From Ancylobacter lacus (lineage in GTDB: Bacteria; Pseudomonadota; Alphaproteobacteria; Rhizobiales; Xanthobacteraceae): a stretch of DNA of 64,000 bases. Shown in pieces: positions 7,844-19,710 of this stretch. Position 1 is the stretch's first letter, and every line of letters starts with the position of its first letter. The stretch spans positions 248,001 through 312,000 of the forward strand of contig NZ_JAHBGE010000044.1 of assembly GCF_018390635.1 (NCBI RefSeq), read 5' to 3'. A program made the position numbers and the translations under genes. Below the pieces are notes generated by a model, which did no database searches, had not been told where the DNA came from, and saw only the letters and a program-made list of their open reading frames with translations.

Positions 7844-9553
7844 TCAGCTCACCGAGCGGCGGGCGAGCGAGGCTTCCCGCAGCGCCGCCAGCGTCGTCAC
7901 CGGGGTGATCGCCTCCGGGTCGAGCTTCACATGCACCACCGCCGGCTGGCCGGAGGCCAGCGCCGCCTCCAGCGCCGGGACGAACTGCGCGTCGGTCTCC
8001 ACCGTCGCGCCGAAGGCACCGAAGGCGCGGGCATAGGCGGCGAAATCCGGGTTGGTCAGGCTGGTGGCATAGACCCGGGTTGGGAATTCCCGCTCCTGGT
8101 GCATGCGGATGGTGCCGTACATGCCGTTGTCGATGATGACCGCCAGCACCGGGATGCCGTGCTGCACGGCGGTGGCGAGTTCCTGCCCGGTCATGAGGAA
8201 GTCGCCGTCGCCGCACACCGCCACCACCGGACGGTCGGGGAAGGCGCGCTTCGCCGCGATGGCGGCGGGAAAGCCGTAGCCCATCGAGCCGGAGGTCGGC
8301 GCGAGCTGGCTGCCATAGGCGCGGAAGCGGTGGAAGCGGTGCACCCAGGTGGCGAAATTGCCGGCGCCGTTGCAGACGGTGGTTTCCGCCGGCAGGGCGC
8401 GCAGCCAGCGCACCAGCGTCGCCATCTGCACCGGGCCGGGATTGGCGGGCGGGTTCTCGCTCCAGGCGAGATAGTCGGCCCGGGCCTCCTCGCGCCAGCC
8501 GCCCCAGACGATGCGGTTCGGCGGCTGCACCCCTTCCAGCGCCGCGGCGAAGGCGCCGGCGGAGGCATTGATGGCGAGGGCCGGCTGGTAGACCCGGCCG
8601 AGCTCCTCCGGGTCGGCATGGACATGCACCAGCGGCACGCCGGGATCGGGAATGCCGTAGAGCGAATAGCCCTGCGAGGGCACCTCGCCGAGCCGCCCGC
8701 CGGCGACGATGACGAGGTCCGCCGCCTTGAGCCGCGCCACCAGCTTCGGGTTGATGCCGAGCCCGACATCGCCGGCATAGCAGGGGTGGTCGGCGGGAAA
8801 CAGCATCTGCCGGCGGAAGGAGGCCGCCACCGGCAGGTCGAAGCGCTCGGCGAAGCGCACCACCGAGGACACCGCGCGCGCGTTCCACCGGCTGCCGCCG
8901 AGGATCATGACCGGGCGCTCAGCGGCCCAGAGCATCTTCTGCAGCCGCATCATGTCGGTGAGGCCCGGCCAGGTCTCGGCCGGCTCGACCGCGGGCGCGT
9001 CCGCGACCTCCGCGGTCTCGCTCAGCATGTCTTCCGGCAGGGCGATGACGACCGGGCCGGGTCGGCCCTGCATGGCGACGCGGAAGGCGCGGGCGACGAT
9101 CTCGGGAATGCGCGCGGCCTCGTCGATCTCCACCGCCCATTTCGCCAGCGGGCCGAAGGCCGCGCGGTAATCCACCTCCTGGAAGGCTTCGCGCCCGCGC
9201 ATCGAGCGCCCGATCTGCCCGACGAAGAGGATCATCGGGGTGGAATCCTGCGAGGCGATGTGCACCCCGGCGCTGGCATTGGTGGCGCCGGGCCCGCGGG
9301 TGACGAAGCAGATGCCGGGTCGGCCGGTGAGCTTGCCCACCGCTTCCGCCATCATCGCCGCCCCGCTCTCCTGCCGGCAGACCACGAAGTCGACCGAGGT
9401 GTCGGCGAGGGCGTCGAGCACGTCGAGATAGCTTTCCCCCGGCACGCCGAAGGCGCGGGTCACGCCATGGGCAAGGAGCGCGTCGACCAGGAGGCGCGCG
9501 CCGGTGCGCCGGGTCGGCTCGGGGGCGGGGAAGGCGGGGGAGGGGAGTGTCAT
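7844..9553 (-). CDS. Thiamine diphosphate-dependent enzyme (acetolactate synthase-like)
   Basis: A 569-aa member of the acetolactate synthase/benzoylformate decarboxylase superfamily. The N-terminal pyrimidine-binding domain has the catalytic Glu in CRQESGAAMMAEAVGKLTG (Glu62). The FVTRGPGATNA loop and a central domain follow. The C-terminal pyrophosphate domain has the ThDP motif GDGDF (about 448-452) ending with NGMYGTIRMHQ. No small regulatory subunit lies nearby, so it is probably a catabolic or side enzyme and not the main ilvB; the substrate (oxoacid type) is unknown. It converges on the delta-60 gene across a 180-bp gap with no obvious terminator. Confidence 0.88.
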   Translation of the reverse strand: MTLPSPAFPAPEPTRRTGARLLVDALLAHGVTRAFGVPGESYLDVLDALADTSVDFVVCRQESGAAMMAEAVGKLTGRPGICFVTRGPGATNASAGVHIASQDSTPMILFVGQIGRSMRGREAFQEVDYRAAFGPLAKWAVEIDEAARIPEIVARAFRVAMQGRPGPVVIALPEDMLSETAEVADAPAVEPAETWPGLTDMMRLQKMLWAAERPVMILGGSRWNARAVSSVVRFAERFDLPVAASFRRQMLFPADHPCYAGDVGLGINPKLVARLKAADLVIVAGGRLGEVPSQGYSLYGIPDPGVPLVHVHADPEELGRVYQPALAINASAGAFAAALEGVQPPNRIVWGGWREEARADYLAWSENPPANPGPVQMATLVRWLRALPAETTVCNGAGNFATWVHRFHRFRAYGSQLAPTSGSMGYGFPAAIAAKRAFPDRPVVAVCGDGDFLMTGQELATAVQHGIPVLAVIIDNGMYGTIRMHQEREFPTRVYATSLTNPDFAAYARAFGAFGATVETDAQFVPALEAALASGQPAVVHVKLDPEAITPVTTLAALREASLARRSVS

Positions 9554-9723
9554 GGCCTGCTTGCCGGGCTGCGCGCGTCGCGCGGGACGGGAGGTGGCCG
9601 GGAGGCCCGGCCGGGTCGCAATCTAGCCGCATCCGGCCGGCGCGCCCATGCCCGAAAAGCAGGGGTGGCGGCACCGCGCCCGGCCGTCGTGGCGGCGCAG
9701 CGGGCAGGCGGTGCCGGGGCTCG

Positions 9724-9744
9724 GTCCGATCGCACCGATCGGAC
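9724..9744. repeat. Perfect 9-3-9 inverted repeat between gyrB and the ThDP gene
   Basis: GTCCGATCG (9724-9732) and CGATCGGAC (9736-9744) form a perfect stem with a CAC spacer, 45 bp beyond the gyrB stop. It lacks a T-tract, so it could be a factor-dependent or weak terminator/mRNA 3' hairpin for gyrB. Alternatively it could be an operator about 170 bp upstream of the ThDP gene. Confidence 0.5.
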
Positions 9745-9788
9745 ACATCGTCCACCTCACCACACCGTTTTTCGGCCGGATCGAACCG

Positions 9789-12888
<3,100 letters not shown>

Positions 12889-12954
12889 GCCTCTCCGTGC
12901 GCGCGTGCGCGCGAAAGGTCAACCCCTTGGCTCATGCCCTTGGCGCGCCCCATC

Positions 12955-13347
12955 TCAGTCCGGCACCCGGTGATGGACGGCCTCGATCCGGTTGCCGTCG
13001 GGATCCAGCACGAAGGCGGCATAATAGGCCGCATGGTACTGCGGCCGGAGGCCCGGGGGGCCATCGCAGCGTCCGCCCTGCGCCAGTGCCGCGCGATGGA
13101 AGGCGTCAACCGCTGCGCGGTTCGGGGCGCGGAAGCACCAGTGGCGATTGTCCGGCACCACCGTCCCGCTGCTCGCCAGTACGGTGAGGTAGCTGTGGGC
13201 GTCGTCGCCGGCGTCGTTGCGGATGCCGTAGCCGGCGGCGTCCTCCCGCCGCCAGACCCGCGGAATCCCGAGCGCGGCCATCACGGCATCCCAGAAGGGG
13301 AGGGCGGTTCGCGGGTCGGAAACGGTGATCGAGACGTGGTCCAGCAT
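12955..13347 (-). CDS. VOC (glyoxalase/bleomycin-resistance) family protein
   Basis: A 130-aa protein starting MLDHVSITVSDPRTALPFWD, the typical first beta-alpha module of the vicinal oxygen chelate fold. The C-terminal module ends AAFVLDPDGNRIEAVHH. The His near the start and the Glu in NRIEAV are the usual metal ligands. The length suits a single two-module domain that dimerises. The role is unknown: a dioxygenase, isomerase or antibiotic-binding function is possible. The ATG at 13347 lies 5 bp past the recF stop, so it is probably translationally coupled to recF. Confidence 0.85.
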   Translation of the reverse strand: MLDHVSITVSDPRTALPFWDAVMAALGIPRVWRREDAAGYGIRNDAGDDAHSYLTVLASSGTVVPDNRHWCFRAPNRAAVDAFHRAALAQGGRCDGPPGLRPQYHAAYYAAFVLDPDGNRIEAVHHRVPD

Positions 13348-13352
13348 GAGGC

Positions 13353-14507
13353 TCACCCGTGGGTTAGCGGAACGATCTGGCCGGGGCGGATGTCGAACCG
13401 TTCGGCCCGGTTGCCAAGAGCCGCGAAGGCGGACGGATCGGCGCCCGTCATCCACACCTGGCCGCCCAGCGCCGCTAGCGCCTCGAACAGGGCGGCACGG
13501 CGTTCGGGGTCGAGATAGGCCACCACGTCGTCGAGCAGCATCACCGGCGCCAGCCCGGTCATTTCGCCGACAAGCCGGGCATGTGCGAGGGCGAGCCCGA
13601 TGAGCAGCGACTTCTGTTCTCCGGTGGAGCCCTGGGCTGCCGGGATCGCCTTGGGGCCGTGACCGACCCTGAGGTCGGTGAGATGGGGACCCTCGAGCGT
13701 GCGTCCGGCGGCGCGGTCACGGGGCCGGCCCTGGCGCAGCACATGGCGGTATTCGTCTTCCACCAGCGTGGCCGGGCGCTCGCGGAGGGCCGCCTCCACG
13801 GCACCTTCGAGCGCCACGCTCGCCCAGGGAAAGAGCGAGGCATCGTCGCGGTTCGCAGCGATTCCGGCGGCAAGGCGGCGCACCGCCTCCACCCGCGCCG
13901 CGGCCACCGCCACGGCGAGGGCGGCGAGTTCCTGCTCGACCGCCTCGAGATAGCGCGGTTCCGTCGCGGGTTCTTCCAGCAGGCGGTTGCGGGCCCTGAG
14001 CGCCCGTTCCAGCGCGCTTACCCGGGTGGCGTGGCCAGCGTCGACCGCAAGCACCAGCCGGTCGAGAAACCGGCGCCGGTCGCCGGGCGAGCCGAGAAAC
14101 AGCCCGTCCATGTCGGGCGTGAGCCAGACCACGCGCAGATGGTCGCCGAAGGCGCTCGCCGAGCCGACCGGCTCGCGATCGATGCGGGAACGCCGCTGCC
14201 GCGAGCCGTCATCCAGCGTTTCGACGCCGGTGCCGAGCGCGACCTCGCCATAGGCTCCCTCCACCGTGGCGGCGACCGCCCAGCCGGCGGCCGTCGCACC
14301 GGCAGCCCGGTGAGCAACTCCCTCAAGCGCCGCGCGGCGCAGGCCACGGCCGGGAGAGAGGAAGGAGATCGCCTCCAGCAGGTTGGTCTTGCCGGCGCCG
14401 TTTGGCCCGGTGAGCACCACCGGCCCCTCGCCGGCGACGATCTCCGCCGTGGGGTAGCTGCGGAAATGGGTGAGGCGCAGCCGCGTGATGCGGGCGGCGG
14501 GTATCAC
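13353..14507 (-). CDS. recF: DNA replication and repair protein RecF
   Basis: A 384-aa SMC-like ATPase that helps load RecA at single-strand gaps. The start ITRLRLTHFRSYPTAEI is typical RecF. Walker A is GPNGAGKTN (around residues 34-42), the ABC-like signature region is STGEQKSLLIGLALAHA, and Walker B is PVMLLDDVVAYLDPERR. The gene overlaps the end of dnaN by 4 bp (14504-14507), indicating coupled translation in the dnaA-dnaN-recF order. Confidence 0.96.
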   Translation of the reverse strand: MIPAARITRLRLTHFRSYPTAEIVAGEGPVVLTGPNGAGKTNLLEAISFLSPGRGLRRAALEGVAHRAAGATAAGWAVAATVEGAYGEVALGTGVETLDDGSRQRRSRIDREPVGSASAFGDHLRVVWLTPDMDGLFLGSPGDRRRFLDRLVLAVDAGHATRVSALERALRARNRLLEEPATEPRYLEAVEQELAALAVAVAAARVEAVRRLAAGIAANRDDASLFPWASVALEGAVEAALRERPATLVEDEYRHVLRQGRPRDRAAGRTLEGPHLTDLRVGHGPKAIPAAQGSTGEQKSLLIGLALAHARLVGEMTGLAPVMLLDDVVAYLDPERRAALFEALAALGGQVWMTGADPSAFAALGNRAERFDIRPGQIVPLTHG

Positions 14508-15619
14508 ACGCGCATCGGCATCAGGACATAGAGGGCGCCGCGCTTCTCCGGGTCCTGGACAAGGGTGGGCGAGCCGGGGTCGGCCAGCTTCAGCTCCGCT
14601 GTCGCGCCCTCGATCTGCGAGGTGATATCGAGCAGATAACGGCTGTTGAAGCCGATATCGAGCGGCTCGGCGGCGTATTCGACCTCAATCTCCTCCACCG
14701 CGCTGCCGGAATCCGGATTGGTGACGGAAAGAGTGAGGCGTCCGTCGGCGAGCGCCAGCTTCACAGCCCGCCCGCGCTCGCTGGCGACGGTGGAGACACG
14801 GTCGACCGCCGCGGCGAAATCGGCCTTGTCGACGATGAGGGTCTTGTCGTTGGCCAGCGGAATGACCCGGCCATAATCCGGGAAGGTGCCGTCGATCAGC
14901 TTGGAGGTGAGCACGACACGATCCAGGGAGACGCGGATCTTGGCGGTGGAAAGCTCGATCCCGATCTCGGCTTCGCCGTCCTCGACGAGACGCTGGATCT
15001 CGGCGACGGCCTTGCGCGGCACGATGACCCCGGGCATGCCCGCCGAGCCGGCGGGGGCCGCCGTCTGTGCCTGCGCCAGGCGGTGCCCGTCGGTGGCGAC
15101 CGCGCGCAGGACCGGGCCACCGGCCTCGGCGACATGGAGATAGATGCCGTTGAGGTAGTAGCGCGTCTCTTCGGTGGAGATGGCGAACTGCGTCTTGTCG
15201 ACCAGCCGCTTCAGCTCGCCCGCCAGAATGGGGAAGCTGTGGCTCATCTCGCCGGCAGCGAGGTCGGGAAAGTCGGTCTCCGGCAGGGTCTGCAGGGAGA
15301 AGCGGGAGCGGCCGGCGCGCACGGTGAGGGTGCCGCGGTCGCCGCTGGTCTCGATCAGGACCTGCGAGCCCTCGGGCAGCTTTCGCACGATGTCGTAGAT
15401 GGTGTGGGCCGGAACCGTCGTCGCCCCTTCCTGCGCCACCTCGGCGGGGATGGTCTCGACGATCTCGATGTCGAGATCGGTGGCCTTAAGCGCGAGACCG
15501 CGCGGGCCGGTGCGCATCAGGACGTTGGCGAGGATCGGGATGGTGTTCCGCCGCTCGACGACACGATGGACATGGGCGAGAGACTTGAGCAGTTCGCCCC
15601 GCTCGACGGTGACCTTCAT
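14504..15619 (-). CDS. dnaN: DNA polymerase III beta subunit (sliding clamp)
   Basis: A 371-aa sliding clamp that tethers DNA polymerase III to DNA. The start MKVTVERGELLKSLAHVHRV and the end LVQDPEKRGALYVLMPMRV are diagnostic, and the three clamp domains fit the length. It lies between dnaA and recF in the canonical order; its stop codon overlaps the recF start. Confidence 0.98.
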   Translation of the reverse strand: MKVTVERGELLKSLAHVHRVVERRNTIPILANVLMRTGPRGLALKATDLDIEIVETIPAEVAQEGATTVPAHTIYDIVRKLPEGSQVLIETSGDRGTLTVRAGRSRFSLQTLPETDFPDLAAGEMSHSFPILAGELKRLVDKTQFAISTEETRYYLNGIYLHVAEAGGPVLRAVATDGHRLAQAQTAAPAGSAGMPGVIVPRKAVAEIQRLVEDGEAEIGIELSTAKIRVSLDRVVLTSKLIDGTFPDYGRVIPLANDKTLIVDKADFAAAVDRVSTVASERGRAVKLALADGRLTLSVTNPDSGSAVEEIEVEYAAEPLDIGFNSRYLLDITSQIEGATAELKLADPGSPTLVQDPEKRGALYVLMPMRV

Positions 15620-15814
15620 GGCCGCGACTTCCAGCTCGGAGAGTTAGGACCGCGCACGGGGCGCGAAGGAAGCGGGCACTGCCTCACCGCGCCCCGGCGG
15701 GCGGCGCGGGTGCGCCGCCGGGCCGACGACATTGCCGCCCGTTTCGCCGCAGCGCAAGGCCGCGACGGCGTCGGCGGGACAGATTATGGGGACAACAAGA
15801 GGGGAGAGCGGGGA

Positions 15815-17326
15815 CTACTCGTTGACCAGCCGCTTCAGCGCCTCGAGTTCGTCGGCCAGCACCCGGTCGGTGCCTGCCAGACCCTCGATCTTGCGCACGG
15901 CGTGCAGCACCGTGGTGTGGTCGCGTCCGCCAAACCGGCGGCCGATGTCCGGCAGCGAGCGAAGCGTGAGCATCTTGGCAAGGTACATCGCGATCTGGCG
16001 CGGCTTCACCACATTGGCAGTGCGGCGCTGGGAGAGGATGTCGGCGCGGGTTACGTTGTAGTGCTTGGCGACAATGCGCAGAATGTCGTCGATCTTCACC
16101 CGCTTGGGCTCGGAGGAGCGGACGAGGTCGCGCACCACCACTTCCGCCATTTCCAGAGAAATGGCGCTGCTGTTGAACTGGTTGTGCGCCAGCAGGCGGT
16201 TCAGTGCGCCGTCGAGGTCGCGGCCGTTCTGGCCGCAATTGCGGGCGATGAAGCTCAGCACATCGGCGGGCACGCCAAAGCCGGCATGCTGCTGGGCGAG
16301 CGCGGCGACCCGCGCGTTCAGAATGGCGATCCGCAGCTCTTCGTCGAGCGCGGCGATCTCCACCACGAGGCCGCCGGCAAGGCGCGAGCGCACCCGCTCC
16401 TCCAGGGCGTCGAGTTCCGCGGGAGGACGGTCGGCGGCGATGACCACCTGCCGGCCGGCATCCATCAGCGCATTGAGGGTGTGGCAGAATTCCTGCTGGA
16501 CGCTTTTGCCCTGCAGGAACTGGAGGTCGTCGATGACCAGAACGTCGATGCCGCGCAGCTGCTCCTTGAAGGCCAGCGAGGACTGGGTCTTCAGCGCATT
16601 GACGAAGCCGTACATGAAGCGTTCGGCGGTGAGATAGACCACCCGGCGGCCGCGGGCAGCCCCGGCGGCGGCGATGGCCTGGAGCAGGTGCGTCTTGCCC
16701 AGCCCGACCTCGGCATGGAGATAGAGCGGGTTGAATACTGGGTTTGCGCCAGCTGGCGCTTCGGCGACCTTCAGCGCGGCGGCATGGGCGAGGCGGTTGG
16801 AACTGCCAAGGCGATAGCTCTCGAACGTGAAGCGGGGGTCGAGCGGCGAACCGCCCGTCATGTCGCTGGCAACCGCGCGGGCCTCCGGCGCCGGGGTCGG
16901 CGCGGACGCCGCGGAGGTGGCCTCGCGGCGGGGCTCGGCCGGGCGGACGATGCGGCGGGCGGCAACAGACGCGGGCGAGGAGCCGGAGCGCACCACCGCG
17001 GAACGTACCATGAGCTCCACGCGGGCATTCGGCAGCTCGGGCTGCCAGAGTTCCGCGATCTTCTCCACGTAGTGCTGCTGGATCCAGTTTTTCAGGAACA
17101 GCGTCGGCACGGAGAGATAAACGGTCTCACCCTGCACGCCGTCCAGCTCCAGACGGGTGAACCAGCTCGCATAGATTTCTTCGCCGATCTTGGCGCGAAG
17201 GCACGCACGCACGCGCTCCCAGATGTCGCGGACGCTGCCCCCGTCGCGGCCGCCGACAGCAGACCGGGTGGCGGGCTGCGCCGTGCCGGCTCGGTCGGAG
17301 ATATCCAGATCATCTGGCCTGAACAT
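15815..17326 (-). CDS. dnaA: Chromosomal replication initiator DnaA
   Basis: A 503-aa AAA+ initiator that binds DnaA boxes and opens oriC. The N-terminal domain I has [20 protein letters not shown], followed by an Ala/Pro-rich linker. The ATPase begins at [19 protein letters not shown], with Walker A in [13 protein letters not shown] and Walker B in [12 protein letters not shown]. The C-terminal helix-turn-helix has the DnaA signature [18 protein letters not shown] at 17326 has a GGGAG site just upstream; further upstream codons are not DnaA-like. It is followed by dnaN after 195 bp and preceded by a 1.16-kb non-coding region. Confidence 0.98.
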   Translation of the reverse strand: MFRPDDLDISDRAGTAQPATRSAVGGRDGGSVRDIWERVRACLRAKIGEEIYASWFTRLELDGVQGETVYLSVPTLFLKNWIQQHYVEKIAELWQPELPNARVELMVRSAVVRSGSSPASVAARRIVRPAEPRREATSAASAPTPAPEARAVASDMTGGSPLDPRFTFESYRLGSSNRLAHAAALKVAEAPAGANPVFNPLYLHAEVGLGKTHLLQAIAAAGAARGRRVVYLTAERFMYGFVNALKTQSSLAFKEQLRGIDVLVIDDLQFLQGKSVQQEFCHTLNALMDAGRQVVIAADRPPAELDALEERVRSRLAGGLVVEIAALDEELRIAILNARVAALAQQHAGFGVPADVLSFIARNCGQNGRDLDGALNRLLAHNQFNSSAISLEMAEVVVRDLVRSSEPKRVKIDDILRIVAKHYNVTRADILSQRRTANVVKPRQIAMYLAKMLTLRSLPDIGRRFGGRDHTTVLHAVRKIEGLAGTDRVLADELEALKRLVNE

Positions 17327-17670
17327 GGTGAGCTCCCGCCTTGCGAATTGAGGTCTTGTTGTCAACAGGACGAGGCGGCAAGGACCGGCATGCGCAAGGC
17401 GCTCCAACCGGGGCGCACACCGCAAAATGCGGCCGCTACGCCTTGGGGAGCGCTACGTGTCGGTATCGCCGTCTCGAATATGGCTTCAGGTGGATGAGGC
17501 GCTTCTCGCGCCTATTCCTGCGATCGAACCTCACAGCAGGCGTGAGGGCTCTGGTCTTCCGCGCAATGAGTGGATGAGTTCGGCGGGAAGATGTCCCTGG
17601 ACCGCACCCTTTCGGTGCGGGCAGGAAGACGTTCTAGATCGCAGGCATCGAGAGTCATAGTAGCCCCTTC

Positions 17671-17691
17671 GCAGACAATATAGATGTCTGC
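17671..17691. promoter_or_regulatory. Perfect 7-7-7 inverted repeat upstream of dnaA
   Basis: GCAGACA (17671-17677) and TGTCTGC (17685-17691) flank an A/T-rich 7-bp spacer. On the minus strand a TTGACA-like -35 (17698-17693) directly abuts it, about 370 bp upstream of the dnaA ATG. An operator for the dnaA promoter is plausible; no matching -10 was found at standard spacing. Confidence 0.45.
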
Positions 17692-18024
17692 CTGTCAAAG
17701 TTTTTGCTTGTTTTGGAATACAACCACAAGAACTCAATCGTCATTCGGGAAGCATCGTCGAGCGGACGCTGCCGACGGCCCCGAAACTCAACAAACAACG
17801 CAAACGACAATAGGCGTCTTCATTTAGGCAATGCACCTCCGAGCCCCTCACCACCGATGAGTGGTAGCCGATATCTCAACTTTGCGCTGAGCGATCTTCG
17901 GCCGACCGAAGATGGAGTGAACATACACAGGGGTCTTCGCGGGTGCAACGCCATTGGGCCTGCCAAGGCCGCGAGCCCAGCCGGGGAGGCATGCATGCGA
18001 CTGACCCCTAGTCGGCAAATCTCT

Positions 18025-18251
18025 GAGTCGCTTGCGAGATTCGCCGGGCCTTCCGGCTGGCGGAAAAGGAGAGGTTTTTCGACGAGCCGCAAGGGTGGAC
18101 CCATGTCCACCACAGATTCGGTGAGGCTGGCGCGGCGTGGGTCGTAACATACGGATATTGCATCATATTTTCTGGCATGCGGAGGTCGTGTCATGCCGCC
18201 TTCAACGCCGATTCCACGCCGGAAGTGTGCCGCGAGAGTCAAGCATGATTC
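18025..18251. promoter_or_regulatory. Cluster of six GANTC (CcrM-type) methylation sites
   Basis: GANTC occurs at 18025, 18038, 18115, 18210, 18236 and 18247, and once more at 17652. Six sites in 227 bp is several-fold more than expected for DNA this GC-rich. In alphaproteobacteria such clusters near dnaA, ctrA or the origin couple transcription to replication through CcrM methylation. Confidence 0.55.
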
Positions 18252-18410
18252 CGGCCGCCATCGTGCCGCTCAATGCCGAGTGTGACACTTGTGCAACGTG
18301 TTTCCGGCGCGGCCGGAGGTGTTTTCGCACCGCAGCACGCGTAGGTATTTCGCTGCTCCAGCGCTCCAGCGGCGGGGCTGTCGACCAGAGAGGCGAGGGA
18401 GGCCAAAACG

Positions 18411-18436
18411 CCAAAACCCGGCCTCGCGGCCGGGTT
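18411..18436 (-). terminator. Rho-independent terminator of rpsT
   Basis: AACCCGGCC (18415-18423) pairs with GGCCGGGTT (18428-18436) around a 4-bp loop. On the minus strand the stem is followed by TTTTGGCGTTTT. It starts 50 bp after the rpsT stop codon. Confidence 0.85.
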
Positions 18437-18485
18437 CAGCAATCAGGTCGGAAGCGATGTCCCGGCGTGTGGCCGGGCGCCTCGA

Positions 18486-18749
18486 TCAGCCGAGCTTGGC
18501 GAGCTGATGGGCGAGGCGCGACACCTTGCGGGACGCGGTGCTCTTGTGCAGCACGCCCTTCTGGGCGGCGCGCATGATCTCCGGCTCGGCAGCCTTGAAG
18601 GCAACGCCAGCGGCGTCGCGGTCACCAGAGGCGAGCGCCTCCTCGACCTTGCGCACGAAGGTGCGCATGCGCGAGCGGCGGTTCTTGTTGACCTCGGTGC
18701 GGCGCTCGATCTTGCGCGCCGCCTTTTTGGCGGAAGGCGTATTGGCCAT
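18486..18749 (-). CDS. rpsT: 30S ribosomal protein S20
   Basis: An 87-aa, highly basic protein beginning [19 protein letters not shown] and ending [13 protein letters not shown], the standard S20 pattern. It binds 16S rRNA in the small subunit. ATG at 18749 matches the family N-terminus; an upstream in-frame start would add eight unconserved residues. It lies upstream of dnaA in the same orientation, a common alphaproteobacterial arrangement, and has its own terminator. Confidence 0.97.
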   Translation of the reverse strand: MANTPSAKKAARKIERRTEVNKNRRSRMRTFVRKVEEALASGDRDAAGVAFKAAEPEIMRAAQKGVLHKSTASRKVSRLAHQLAKLG

Positions 18750-18886
18750 CGGCCGTCCTTTTCTACGTCGCAAGGGTCAGGGGTGACCCTGCCCATGCCT
18801 GCTGTCAGGTGGCAATAGGGGTGCGCGGCGTTCCGAAGGGACGCCTTCGCGTGTGGCGGGCCTTATAGTCGCGGAAGGGCAGCGCG

Positions 18887-19699
18887 TCAATCTTCGTGGC
18901 GGGTCCTGGCCGCCGCCTCATGGGAGGAATCCTTGCCGAAGCTGGGCTGGCGCTTCTCGACGAAAGCCCCCATGCCCTCCTTCTGGTCGGCCGTGGCGAA
19001 CAGCGCCTGGAACAGGCGCCGCTCGAATCGGATGCCTTCGGCGAGCGTGGTCTCGAAGGCGCGGTTGACACTCTCCTTCACCATCAGGGCCGCGGCGGGG
19101 GCGAGGGCGGCGATGTTCTCCGCCAGCTTCATCGTCTCCGCCTGGAGGTCGGCAAGGGGCACCACGCGGGAAACGAGGCCGGCGCGCTCGGCCTCGGCCG
19201 CGTCCAGGGTGCGCCCGGTCAGGCACATCTCCATCGCCTTGGCCTTGCCGATGGCACGGGTGAGTCGCTGGGTGCCGCCGGCACCGGGCAGGATGCCGAG
19301 CTGGATCTCCGGCTGGCCGAAGCGGGCATTGTCGGCGGCGATGAGGATGTCGCACATCATGGCCATCTCGCATCCGCCTCCCAGCGCATAGCCCGAGACG
19401 GCGGCGATGACGGGCTTGCGGCAGCGGGACAGGCGCTCCCAGTCGGTGATGAAGTCGTCGGTGTAGGTGGCGGGAAAGGTCAGCGGCTGCATCTCCTTGA
19501 CGTCGGCGCCGGCGGCGAAGGCGCGCTCGGAGCCGGTGAGGACGATGCAGCCGATGCCGGGGTCCGCCTCGAATCGATCAAGTGCCTGATTCAGCTCGGC
19601 TATCAGCGCCCGGTTGAGGGCGTTGAGGGCCTTCGGGCGGTGGAGGGTGAGGACGCCGATGCGTCCATGCGTTTCGACGAGGATGTTCTCATAGGACAT
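18887..19699 (-). CDS. Enoyl-CoA hydratase
   Basis: A 270-aa crotonase-fold enzyme that hydrates trans-2-enoyl-CoA to 3-hydroxyacyl-CoA in fatty-acid degradation. The first oxyanion-hole strand is [12 protein letters not shown] and the second is [14 protein letters not shown]. Both catalytic Glu residues are present, one in GGCEMAM and one in [20 protein letters not shown]. The C-terminus has a 12-15-residue polar extension beyond the usual FVEKRQPSF end. It sits between mutM and rpsT in the same direction. Confidence 0.92.
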   Translation of the reverse strand: MSYENILVETHGRIGVLTLHRPKALNALNRALIAELNQALDRFEADPGIGCIVLTGSERAFAAGADVKEMQPLTFPATYTDDFITDWERLSRCRKPVIAAVSGYALGGGCEMAMMCDILIAADNARFGQPEIQLGILPGAGGTQRLTRAIGKAKAMEMCLTGRTLDAAEAERAGLVSRVVPLADLQAETMKLAENIAALAPAAALMVKESVNRAFETTLAEGIRFERRLFQALFATADQKEGMGAFVEKRQPSFGKDSSHEAAARTRHED

Positions 19700-19710
19700 C
19701 GGCGGCCCTC

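Larger units (their letters stand above)
17327..18485. other. 1.16-kb non-coding region between rpsT and dnaA; candidate origin/regulatory region
   Basis: No protein-like frame is visible and composition is less GC-rich than around it. It contains two 7-of-9 matches to the DnaA box in the same orientation (17489-17497 and 17569-17577, GTGGATGA core), an inverted repeat (17671-17691), a hairpin CCGCAC...GTGCGG (about 17601-17620), a GANTC cluster (18025-18251), an AT-rich patch near 18145-18175 and the rpsT terminator. There is no exact TTATCCACA. It could be oriC or only the cell-cycle-controlled dnaA leader; in many Rhizobiales the mapped origin is instead near hemE. Confidence 0.5.

Noticed and set aside
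15083..17497. 804-codon plus-strand frame opposite dnaN and dnaA
   Set aside because: A shadow of the replication genes; no family resemblance.
17327..18485. Exact DnaA boxes (TTATCCACA or its complement)
   Set aside because: None found; the best matches are 7 of 9, so a firm oriC call is not justified.
17531..18577. Several small frames between dnaA and rpsT
   Set aside because: None has a ribosome-binding site, sensible composition or similarity I can recognise; the region fits non-coding regulatory DNA better.
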